Of a DNA stretch of 53,739 bases, positions 33,425 to 40,677 are shown piece by piece; position 1 is the stretch's first letter, and each line of letters begins with the position of its first letter. The notes beneath the pieces are model-generated. The model was not told the origin of the DNA. It saw only the letters and a list, made by a program, of their open reading frames with translations, and did no database searches. Both the position numbers and the translations under genes were made by a program. Source of the stretch: Spirochaetales bacterium (GTDB lineage: Bacteria > Spirochaetota > GWE2-31-10 > MWDO01); NCBI GenBank assembly GCA_017540815.1, contig JAFYAI010000087.1, forward strand, positions 1-53,739. Reading direction: 5' to 3'.

Positions 33425-34209
33425 TGCTTATCTTTGGTCAGAGTCTTCATCTTGCCGATGTTGTCAGGAGCAACGATAAGCAGTCTGCCTGCCCTCTCCA
33501 GCCGCAGTGCAGTCTCCAACTGCAGATTATATATATCCGCCCGATGACGCATCCTGTCTGCTGCCTGCGGATAACTGTGCTGCAGCAGACCTGCGATCAC
33601 ACGATCCCGATCCGGCTTACGCCTGTAAGTCTTTGGTCTGGTCAGGATAAGCACTACACGATCGCATCCGGCTGCAAAACACCTCTCAAACGGCAGAGGA
33701 TCTGTCATACCGCCGTCAAAATACGGAATATCTTCTATTATATATGGGAGATTCACAGCGGGAACGCAGCTTGAAGCCTTGATCGCACCATAATCATCCT
33801 GATGCATATCGCTCTTGTCGAAGTAATACGGCTCTCCGGTCAGAGCATTCATAGCAACGATGCGGAAAACGCTCCTGCACGACATCATGGCATTGTAATC
33901 AAGAGGATATTCACCGTCAGAGTTGGACAGGATGCCATATATATACTCAAGGTTGACATAGTTGTGCTTCTTGATGAGATTGCCGACGCTCATATACTCC
34001 TTACGGAATGCGTATTCCGTATAAAATTTGTAATTGCGTCCGTGCTGTCCTGCCAGATACGAAGTGATATTGGCACTGCCTGCCGAGACACCTACACAGT
34101 AGTCAAACAAAATATCCTGCTCCATGCAGTAATCGAGCACACCGGCTCCGTATATTCCCCGCATTCCGCCGCCCATATCTACCAAACCGATCTTATGCTT
34201 ATTTGACAT
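33355..34209 (-). CDS. Patatin-like phospholipase
   Basis: The 284-residue protein has the oxyanion motif GGGMRG (residues 13-18), the nucleophile elbow GVSAG (Ser42) and the Asp of the dyad in YFDGGMTD (Asp165). The later part (DRVIAGLLQHSYPQAADRM) fits the RssA/YjjU-type group. It should hydrolyse acyl esters of phospholipids. There is no signal peptide, so action is on the inner membrane side or in the cytoplasm. It has its own promoter (TTGATA 34256-34261, TATAAT 34233-34238) and AAGGAG. The last 22 residues (TVIGLYHKGKSDAEV...) are duplicated behind the next gene. Confidence 0.92.
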   Translation of the reverse strand: MSNKHKIGLVDMGGGMRGIYGAGVLDYCMEQDILFDYCVGVSAGSANITSYLAGQHGRNYKFYTEYAFRKEYMSVGNLIKKHNYVNLEYIYGILSNSDGEYPLDYNAMMSCRSVFRIVAMNALTGEPYYFDKSDMHQDDYGAIKASSCVPAVNLPYIIEDIPYFDGGMTDPLPFERCFAAGCDRVVLILTRPKTYRRKPDRDRVIAGLLQHSYPQAADRMRHRADIYNLQLETALRLERAGRLLIVAPDNIGKMKTLTKDKQTVIGLYHKGKSDAEVIKQFVNV

Positions 34210-34232
34210 TGATGTCTCCTTTATATAAGTGC

Positions 34233-34261
34233 ATTATACCATTTTATGCGAGTATTATCAA
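34233..34261 (-). promoter_or_regulatory. Promoter of the patatin gene
   Basis: TTGATA (34256-34261), 17-nt spacer and TATAAT (34233-34238) on the minus strand. Confidence 0.75.
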
Positions 34262-34312
34262 GGAGAATTATCTAAAAGGAAGAAATGTGAATTATGTGTA
34301 ATTACTGTTTCA

Positions 34313-35143
34313 TCAATCCTTATTAACTTTCTCGCTAATCTCAGCCAGCTGTGCCGAGATGCTTTGCAGCTGCTTTTTTATGCTGTCGTCAGATTCATCT
34401 TCATTTTGGCTGCGTACCTCTTCAATAGAATTGACCAATATACCTATGATAATATTCATAATGACATAAGTTGAAATGAGAGCAAATGAAATAAAATATA
34501 CCCACGCCCATGGGAAAACATGCAGCACCGGTCGAGTAATGCCGCTAAACCATGAATCAAATGACATCACTTGAAATAGCGTAAGCAAAGACCGCCCAAG
34601 AGAACCGAAATATTCAGGAAAATCACTGCCGAAACTGTTTGTCCCGACAATCGCATAAATATAGAAAAATATCATCAGCAGCAAACAAGTCCAAATAATG
34701 CCTGGGATTGATTTGATAAGAGCGGTGAATATCGTCTTCAATTGATTGAGACTGTCGATAAAACGAAAAGCCTTGATAGCACGCATTGAACGGATAGCAT
34801 TAAGAATTCGTGCCGAGCGGAATATCCGCAGCACTCGCAGCACGGTAAAATATGAGAATGATGACAAAATCGATACAGCTACAATCACCAAATCGAAAAT
34901 ATTCCATTTATATTTGAAGAAATCCTTATTGTAAGCGATAAACTTGATGATTATCTCAACAATGAATATCCACAGACAGACCTGATCAATGATAAAGAAA
35001 ATCTGCCTGTATTCTGATAGCGTTGAAACAGTCTCCAGCCCCATACTGACCATATTGACGATGATAACGAAGAGAATTATATATTCAAAAATGGAATTAG
35101 GATTGTCGTCTACAAGACGACGAAGAGATTGAGTAATGTGCAT
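34313..35143 (-). CDS. Voltage-gated cation channel subunit, NavBac-like
   Basis: The 276-residue protein has six membrane segments. S4 carries arginines every third residue (R103, R106, R109, R112 in VLRVLRIFRSARIL). The pore loop is TLFQVMSFDSWFSG (about 188-201), aligned with TLFQVVTLESWASG of NaChBac; the filter Glu is Asp197 and Leu is Phe. S6 (ALISTYVIMNIIIGILVNSI) is followed by an acidic neck and a C-terminal coiled coil (IKKQLQSISAQLAEISEKV), the tetramer bundle of NavBac channels. It is a predicted inner-membrane homotetramer. AAGGAG precedes the start; it is 41 nt downstream of the Ser-rich membrane protein, probably the last gene of the caspase operon. Confidence 0.9.
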   Translation of the reverse strand: MHITQSLRRLVDDNPNSIFEYIILFVIIVNMVSMGLETVSTLSEYRQIFFIIDQVCLWIFIVEIIIKFIAYNKDFFKYKWNIFDLVIVAVSILSSFSYFTVLRVLRIFRSARILNAIRSMRAIKAFRFIDSLNQLKTIFTALIKSIPGIIWTCLLLMIFFYIYAIVGTNSFGSDFPEYFGSLGRSLLTLFQVMSFDSWFSGITRPVLHVFPWAWVYFISFALISTYVIMNIIIGILVNSIEEVRSQNEDESDDSIKKQLQSISAQLAEISEKVNKD

Positions 35144-35184
35144 TGAGATGGCTCCTTTTTTAGTTTCTGTTTCTTAGTCTAATC

Positions 35185-35706
35185 TTATCTCCATACCATA
35201 CATACAATAATAAATCCTACAACGAAAACATCAAGCGTTATAACAAAAGCATAATACAGCTTTTTATTTTCTTTCCCGATAAAATACAGCAAAACCATAT
35301 TAATGATGGAAACAATCACCCAAATAACACATATTGGTTTTCCATGAGTCTGGAAAATATTTGCATGACTATCTAAAAAATTAACAACCTTCTCACTCTG
35401 TGTGTGATACATCAAATAACCGACTCCACCGACTGCCAATAAATTGAAAACAGGAAATGCAAATCCTGGAATAATTAGTGCGAATAGCCAAATAATAATT
35501 GTCAAAAAACATCCAACATCATCGCTATTGCCTGTATTGACACTGCTACTACTGTCAGTGCTGATACTAATACTGCTGCTTGAATAAGAAGATGAACTCC
35601 TCGAACGACTGTTCAGCCAGCGTCTGTAGCCCGCCTCGGTTCGTCTGCCGCCTTTTGATTTCACATAGTTTGCGTAAGATTTATCACCGTCATAATTTCT
35701 GCTCAT
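35185..35706 (-). CDS. Ser-rich protein with several membrane segments
   Basis: The 173-residue protein begins with a charged Arg/Lys/Tyr-rich part (about 1-33: YANYVKSKGGRRTEAGYRRW), then a Ser run (about 34-60), then three or four hydrophobic segments up to the C-terminus. No signal peptide at the extreme N-terminus, so the N-terminal part probably faces the cytoplasm. I do not recognise the family. It is 11 nt downstream of the LIM-like gene and is part of the same operon. Confidence 0.7.
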   Translation of the reverse strand: MSRNYDGDKSYANYVKSKGGRRTEAGYRRWLNSRSRSSSSYSSSSISISTDSSSSVNTGNSDDVGCFLTIIIWLFALIIPGFAFPVFNLLAVGGVGYLMYHTQSEKVVNFLDSHANIFQTHGKPICVIWVIVSIINMVLLYFIGKENKKLYYAFVITLDVFVVGFIIVCMVWR

Positions 35707-35717
35707 AGAATTCCTCC

Positions 35718-36863
35718 TTAATTGCTTTTGACTGTATTTAGAATTTCTTTTATCAGATTATAATTATATTCTGCATCTTTGTCAGGTTTGTGCTTCCGAA
35801 TAATCCCAATAATAAGCAAGATAATACCTATCGGAGCAAAAACAACATTCACAATAAACATAATGCCAAACAAAATTAAACCGTTATTTGCTTCACTGCC
35901 TTCTTTTAATTTTAGAGAATTAATCTCTTGAAGGATGGCTTCATTTTCTTCAGTTTTTTTGTCTTTTATGGCATTTAATGTTTTTTTCGCCTCTTCATCA
36001 TCATCCAAGAAAAGAAAGGCATCATCTATTTTATTGTAAGCATCTTCAAATACTTTATCATAATGATTTAAGTGTTCGTTTTTTTGCCGAATGAAATCCT
36101 GAAGCTGTTTTTCATATTCTTCCCGTTTTAACACAAATTTATTATATTTTTCATTATCTCCGTATTCTGCAACTAACGACAGCAAATCATTTTTTATTTG
36201 TTCATATTCCTTATCACCAGAATACATTTGATTTTGTTTCATTGTGTCAATCAGCAAAGTTATGCCGTTAATTTGTTGTTCAACAAATTCTGTTTTCTCG
36301 ATGAAAAGGTTCCATTTATTTTCATATTCATTCATTCGCTCATGAAAAGCGACATATTCTTCATCCGTTCCATTTGCGATTGCCGAAGTGATTTCTAATT
36401 TTATCTGATCGTATTCAGGTATATCCTGATACACATCTGTATAGGACAATATATTTGTGATAAACATATCAATCTCTTTCTTCTTTTTATCAATCTCTCT
36501 CTTCTTTTTATGCAAATCAGTCTGAAATTTAAATTTTTGTTTACAATCACTCAGTTTGTTCCTAAATGCCTGATATTTATCAGGATTATCAGATACAAGA
36601 GAAAGCAAATCTTCTCTAATCTGATTTGCGTCCATTTCTGATTTATCAAGACCTGATTGTCTAACAGAAGTTATAAAATTATCTATTTCCTCTCGCTGTC
36701 CTTTTTCTGAACACCAGTATTTATGCTCCCATTCTTGTCCTTTATTCGATTCAAGAAACAAATCAAGACAATTTTCATGAAACATTTCGCCATATTTAAG
36801 AATACCTTTCTGATTCGCCGTAATAGATCTGCCGCATCCATAACATCTATTTGTACCAGCCAT
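35718..36863 (-). CDS. LIM-like zinc finger, coiled-coil and membrane protein
   Basis: The 381-residue protein opens with CYGCGRSITANQKGILKYGE followed by MFHENC: C7-x2-C10-x18-H29-x2-C32, the spacing of the first half of a LIM zinc module. Residues about 40-320 are highly charged helices with three loosely repeated units (for example YQDIPEYDQIKLEITSAIAN, YSGDKEYEQIKNDLLSLVAE and SEMDANQIREDLLSLVSD). One or two membrane segments follow (about 330-365: NGLILFGIMFIVNVVFAPIG...). The layout suggests a membrane-tethered scaffold. Function unknown. It lies 18 nt after the Thr-stalk lipoprotein gene. Confidence 0.72.
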   Translation of the reverse strand: MAGTNRCYGCGRSITANQKGILKYGEMFHENCLDLFLESNKGQEWEHKYWCSEKGQREEIDNFITSVRQSGLDKSEMDANQIREDLLSLVSDNPDKYQAFRNKLSDCKQKFKFQTDLHKKKREIDKKKKEIDMFITNILSYTDVYQDIPEYDQIKLEITSAIANGTDEEYVAFHERMNEYENKWNLFIEKTEFVEQQINGITLLIDTMKQNQMYSGDKEYEQIKNDLLSLVAEYGDNEKYNKFVLKREEYEKQLQDFIRQKNEHLNHYDKVFEDAYNKIDDAFLFLDDDEEAKKTLNAIKDKKTEENEAILQEINSLKLKEGSEANNGLILFGIMFIVNVVFAPIGIILLIIGIIRKHKPDKDAEYNYNLIKEILNTVKSN

Positions 36864-36881
36864 AATATCACTCCTTTTATT

Positions 36882-37790
36882 TTAAAATTTTTTTATTGCC
36901 CTAATATAAGCAGAAAAGGCTTTAGAACTTGTGTCAAGAACTTGTTTACCGTTTTTGCCGGAGTAGATTTTCCAGACTCCTTTACCATAGGTCGATGACG
37001 ACCAATGATAATCCTGATAGATTCTGTCTGCACTGTAATTTCCTGAATTGTGATTAACAAGACTATTCAGCACCGCATTTACAGTATCATATTTAGTACA
37101 TATCAACTCTTCCAATTCATCTTTTGCCGGCAGATACCAATCATCACCTAATCCATTTACATAGTTAAATGCACCATAATTACCTGTTGTCTCTTCATCA
37201 GTGACAGCATCACAAATTACCTGCCAGTTGCCGCTTCCATCCGTCAGACTGGTATTAAATTCCATATTATTGCCTTCTGCCGAAGACTTACACCACACAC
37301 CACTGCCGTTTTTTATATGAACCATTTTGCCATGAACTCCATCCGTGCTGAAAACAACACCTATCGGAATTTTTCTATTCAGAGTAGTCGTATTGAATGC
37401 CTCAAATGTTCCGTCATAATAATAAACATCACCAACGGTAATCACATGAATTGTAGTAGTTGTAGTGGTTGTCGTTGTCGTAGTTGTGGTGGTCGTGGTC
37501 GTTGTAGATGTAGTTGTCGTACTGCTTGTGGTAGTTGTTGTTTCATCTCCATTTTGGATTGTTGTTGTCGTCGTATCATCTGACGAAGACGAATCGTCGT
37601 TATCTGATATATTCGCAATACTCGTCGTGGTTGTCGTACTTCCTATAGAATGAGAAGAAGTACCGCCGGTCTGCTCTGCCATCCATTCTTCACCATACTT
37701 AGACAGAAAGCCATCATAAATACAACTGCATAATAATAAACAAAATACTATCAAAAAATAGTATTTTATTATCCAATATCGTATTTTCAT
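36882..37790 (-). CDS. Lipoprotein with poly-Thr stalk and DUF1566/Lcl-like domain
   Basis: I place the start at 37790 (AGGAGAGG upstream), not at the ATG at 37805 that overlaps the caspase stop. The product (302 residues) has a lipobox LLLCSC near residue 23, then a Ser/Thr/Asp linker with a run of 18 Thr, then a compact domain with DDWYLPAKDELEELI, YHWSSSTYG and AFSAYIRAIKKF, the pattern of DUF1566/Lcl_C (C-type-lectin-like) domains. The Thr run is encoded by mixed ACN codons, so it can change length in frame. The stalk probably lifts the domain off the surface and may be O-glycosylated (inference). Confidence 0.8.
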   Translation of the reverse strand: MKIRYWIIKYYFLIVFCLLLCSCIYDGFLSKYGEEWMAEQTGGTSSHSIGSTTTTTSIANISDNDDSSSSDDTTTTTIQNGDETTTTTSSTTTTSTTTTTTTTTTTTTTTTTTIHVITVGDVYYYDGTFEAFNTTTLNRKIPIGVVFSTDGVHGKMVHIKNGSGVWCKSSAEGNNMEFNTSLTDGSGNWQVICDAVTDEETTGNYGAFNYVNGLGDDWYLPAKDELEELICTKYDTVNAVLNSLVNHNSGNYSADRIYQDYHWSSSTYGKGVWKIYSGKNGKQVLDTSSKAFSAYIRAIKKF

Positions 37791-37801
37791 AAGACCTCTC
37801 C

Positions 37802-39019
37802 TCATAGTTTTATTCCGACACCAACTGACATTTGCTCTGTGTCAATATTATAGCCTGTGCAGAATGTCATATTACACAATGTCATAAGTACACGCTTTCG
37901 ATGAGATAATCCGCTATAACGATAATACTTTGTATTATTTCTTATATCATTATTATGGGAAACGGTATATAAGAGTCCACCACCCGATGCAATCATTGCT
38001 ATCGATGTGACGGCAAGCCCAATACCAACACCAAGAAATGCAAAACTAATATCCGAACCAAGCGTAAAGTTTCTTGCAACACAGTCCACGGCATTCGCTG
38101 CACCAACAGGGATAAATACTAACGAAAATGTAATGACTGCACTGCCTACTCCGACTAATGAGCCTCCGGCTCGCTTGCGAGTTAATATATCCCAAGATGA
38201 CAAAGTTTTGCTTTGCTTAGATTTTATTTCTTCTTTATATGAGTCTTTCTTATAATCATTATCTTTCTTAACAGTAATCGTATCTGACACTGCGGCACTG
38301 TCAGATAAATATATCTCATCTTCGAGTTCTTCATACGAACCGGGATTTTGCTGATTATTCGTCTGCCGATTTACTTCCTTGCGGACTTCCCTAACAATAG
38401 CTGTAAATGATTTGGGTTCAAGAATCTTCTCAGTTAATATCGGCGTAAACACTCCATCTTGTGCTGTCGAACCTGCCTGAGCAGAATAAACAATGAGTGA
38501 ATTCTTGGGCTTACGACTAATCGGAACGAGACCTCGGCTGGCACTCCTGCCATCGCCTGCTGGCAATGGATTATTACGACAGGCATCAAGAACAACTATA
38601 TTAGTATCTCCGCACATACTTGTCATCACTTCATCAAGATTGAGTGCTCTCGACTTCGCTAATCTCTCACTTGGAATATCAGCATCAGCAGGTATCAGAT
38701 AATTCTCTCCGCCAACCTGTACAGCATGACCACCATAATGAAAGAATGCGATCCCGCCCGATTTCTTTACTTTCATCTCAAAGTCCATAAGGCACATCTG
38801 CATCTCAGAATATGACAAATCCGACTCAACTCTAACAGTAAATCCGAGTTTACGCAACGATTCTCCCAAAGCATTTGCTTCTGGAATAGGATTTGCGAGA
38901 CCTGAGAAATTCTGATAATTGCCATTGGCGATAAGCAAAGCATTGCGAGGTTCTGCAAATATAGATAATACACTCAATAAAAAAGAAGCAATGACAAATG
39001 TTATTCTAAAAGATCTCAT
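37802..39019 (-). CDS. Exported caspase-family (C14, orthocaspase) protease
   Basis: The 405-residue protein has a signal peptide (MRSFRITFVIASFLLSVLSI, cut near FAEP), then a p20-like caspase domain (about 24-245) with catalytic His98 in HYGGHAV and Cys147 in VVLDACRNNP; both are intact, so it should be an active cysteine protease, probably with basic P1 preference like other orthocaspases. After a Lys/Ser linker come two glycine-rich hydrophobic segments (about 285-345) and a terminal part ending MSVGVGIKL. It should act in the periplasm or at the outer membrane. The gene lies 13 nt after a PD-(D/E)XK gene and overlaps the next ATG, so it is central in the operon. Confidence 0.88.
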   Translation of the reverse strand: MRSFRITFVIASFLLSVLSIFAEPRNALLIANGNYQNFSGLANPIPEANALGESLRKLGFTVRVESDLSYSEMQMCLMDFEMKVKKSGGIAFFHYGGHAVQVGGENYLIPADADIPSERLAKSRALNLDEVMTSMCGDTNIVVLDACRNNPLPAGDGRSASRGLVPISRKPKNSLIVYSAQAGSTAQDGVFTPILTEKILEPKSFTAIVREVRKEVNRQTNNQQNPGSYEELEDEIYLSDSAAVSDTITVKKDNDYKKDSYKEEIKSKQSKTLSSWDILTRKRAGGSLVGVGSAVITFSLVFIPVGAANAVDCVARNFTLGSDISFAFLGVGIGLAVTSIAMIASGGGLLYTVSHNNDIRNNTKYYRYSGLSHRKRVLMTLCNMTFCTGYNIDTEQMSVGVGIKL

Positions 39020-39032
39020 ATATACACCATTA

Positions 39033-39995
39033 TTACAAAGTCTGTATCAAATCAGTCAAAGCCTTCAGCTTATAAACTGTATCTTCCACATCAATCAAGC
39101 CATTCTTATCTGTCAGCCAATACTGCGTATCTACATCAGCAACAGTCATTGTATTGCCAAGCCGAGTTCGTGCTTTATGAATACCGCTGATATTATTCGT
39201 TTTACACAGATTATTTATTGCTTGAAGGGCGTGTTTATAAACTTCTCTTTTATTCGCTTTATTCAGCACAGCAATCTTAATCTTTAGTTTACAATCTTCA
39301 AATTGTAGGAAATATTCCGTAGTTTTATTCGCAGTACCATGCCACCCCCAATGAAATCCAAGAAATCCACCGGCTGGCGTTGGAACATATTTCCAATTCG
39401 CATCGTCAAAATATTCGGATAATGCGTTATAAAATCCTTTATACTGATCCCATTGCCAATCAGAATAAAGCAGCGACAAATATTTATTCTCATTGTCTGT
39501 TTTGTGCTGCATAACATCTGTATAATCATGCAATATTCCATTCGAGCTGTGGCACTCTCTCAAAATCGACAATAACAGACTCCTGTCAATCATTTTATAA
39601 TCCGCCTTTTCGACTTCTTTTCGCTCAAAAGGACTAATTAAGTCGCTTTTATAATACGCATAGAATGTCTTGCTGATATTTGTCAATTTCGCAATCTCGA
39701 CCTTATACCGCTCCAACTGGTTATCATGGTCTTTGGTAAATGTCTTATCCTCAATAACAAGGGCGATGTCATCATTAATAATGCATAAAACATCAATGTG
39801 ATTCCACTGCTTTTTTATCACAATATTATGAGTCTCAACACTCTCATTCGTAAAAAGTTTTACAGCTTTCAAGGCACAATTGTGTAACTCCTCATCATCC
39901 GACTTGCACCTGTCATCTGCCCACATAAACAGCCAGCATAAAAAAGCATCCTGCGACAGCTCCGATGTCGCATAGTTAAATAAATTCGGTTTCAT
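39033..39995 (-). CDS. PD-(D/E)XK nuclease superfamily protein (PDDEXK_4-like)
   Basis: The 320-residue protein begins LFNYATSELSQDAFLCWLFM, the N-terminus typical of this group, and has the core HIDVLCIINDDIALVIEDKT (D, then E-D-K) followed by a conserved DNQLERY helix. The C-terminal half is unassigned. Members of this family are common in defence islands. It is the first gene of a probable six-gene operon with the caspase and the ion channel. A covarying structured element (40021-40107) lies upstream of it. Confidence 0.82.
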   Translation of the reverse strand: MKPNLFNYATSELSQDAFLCWLFMWADDRCKSDDEELHNCALKAVKLFTNESVETHNIVIKKQWNHIDVLCIINDDIALVIEDKTFTKDHDNQLERYKVEIAKLTNISKTFYAYYKSDLISPFERKEVEKADYKMIDRSLLLSILRECHSSNGILHDYTDVMQHKTDNENKYLSLLYSDWQWDQYKGFYNALSEYFDDANWKYVPTPAGGFLGFHWGWHGTANKTTEYFLQFEDCKLKIKIAVLNKANKREVYKHALQAINNLCKTNNISGIHKARTRLGNTMTVADVDTQYWLTDKNGLIDVEDTVYKLKALTDLIQTL

Positions 39996-40020
39996 CCTTA
40001 ATAGTCTCCTTATTACTCAC

Positions 40021-40107
40021 ATCCTCTGCTAATCCAACGATTGCTTAAGAGAGGAATCATTTAGTTCCCTCTGTCAAGAGGGAACTAAATGTAGTATACT
40101 ACATTTA
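40021..40107 (-). promoter_or_regulatory. Structured regulatory element, copy 1 (upstream of nuclease-caspase operon)
   Basis: Three paired parts: a 22-bp palindrome around GTAGTATACTAC (40086-40107); a 13-bp hairpin ATTTAGTTCCCTC-tgtcaa-GAGGGAACTAAAT (40059-40090) that shares an arm with the palindrome; and a stem-loop TCCTCT/AGAGGA with inner AATC/GATT (40022-40055). Copy 2 at 46850-46935 keeps every pairing with compensating changes. Both are on the upstream side of minus-strand genes. Confidence 0.75.
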
Positions 40108-40221
40108 ATTTTTTATATATTTTTTTAACATTTCACTCTATCATATCACGATATTTTGAAATAAAATAATGATTAAAATAATTATTAAAATTTGATTAAA
40201 AGAAAATATTGCATTTTGCAA

Positions 40222-40247
40222 ATAAAATATCATATATGATATTTTAT
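40222..40247. promoter_or_regulatory. 26-bp perfect palindrome upstream of hipB
   Basis: Centred on ATATCATATATGATAT, perfect over 26 bp, 31 bp upstream of the hipB -35. A likely HipB operator. Confidence 0.6.
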
Positions 40248-40277
40248 ACATATTCTTCACATTTAATCATTCATATA

Positions 40278-40306
40278 TTGAACTTTATTTTTAGTTATGA
40301 TATAAT
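40278..40306 (+). promoter_or_regulatory. hipBA promoter
   Basis: TTGAAC (40278-40283), 17-nt spacer and TATAAT (40301-40306), then an AAGAGGT ribosome site before the ATG at 40327. Confidence 0.75.
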
Positions 40307-40326
40307 AATAGCAAGAGGTAAACATT

Positions 40327-40677
40327 ATGACAATAAATATGAGTTTACAGGAGAATGCCATTCTAAAAGAGCTGGCGACAAGAATGAAACAATACCGCAT
40401 AGATAGTCAAATAACACAGGAAGAATATGCCGACAAGTCGATGGTTTCTGTCAGTACGATACGCAGATTTGAAAACGGCGGTGAAATAAGTCTGACAAAT
40501 ATGATAAAACTGCTCAAAGCTCTCGGCCTTGAATCTAATCTTAATCTGCTTATTCCCGATCCCGACAAGCGGCCTACTCATCACATTCAGAATGTGAAAA
40601 CACCCCAACGTGTGAGAAAACATTCCAAAAGGAACAATACCGACAATAACGATTGGCAATGGGGAGAAGACAAATGA
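40327..40677 (+). CDS. hipB: HipB-like antitoxin, Xre family
   Basis: The 116-residue protein has a helix-turn-helix (SQITQEEYADKSMVSVSTIR, then RFENGGEISLTNMIKLLKAL) and a basic, disordered C-terminal tail. It should repress the operon and inhibit HipA. The tail is longer than in E. coli HipB (88 residues). An ATG 15 nt downstream (40342) is an alternative start, but the ribosome site favours 40327. Its stop overlaps the hipA start (ATGA). Confidence 0.85.
   Translation: MTINMSLQENAILKELATRMKQYRIDSQITQEEYADKSMVSVSTIRRFENGGEISLTNMIKLLKALGLESNLNLLIPDPDKRPTHHIQNVKTPQRVRKHSKRNNTDNNDWQWGEDK

Noticed and set aside
37465..37653. Poly-Val plus-strand frame
   Set aside because: It is the antisense reading of the poly-Thr triplet tract in the lipoprotein gene.
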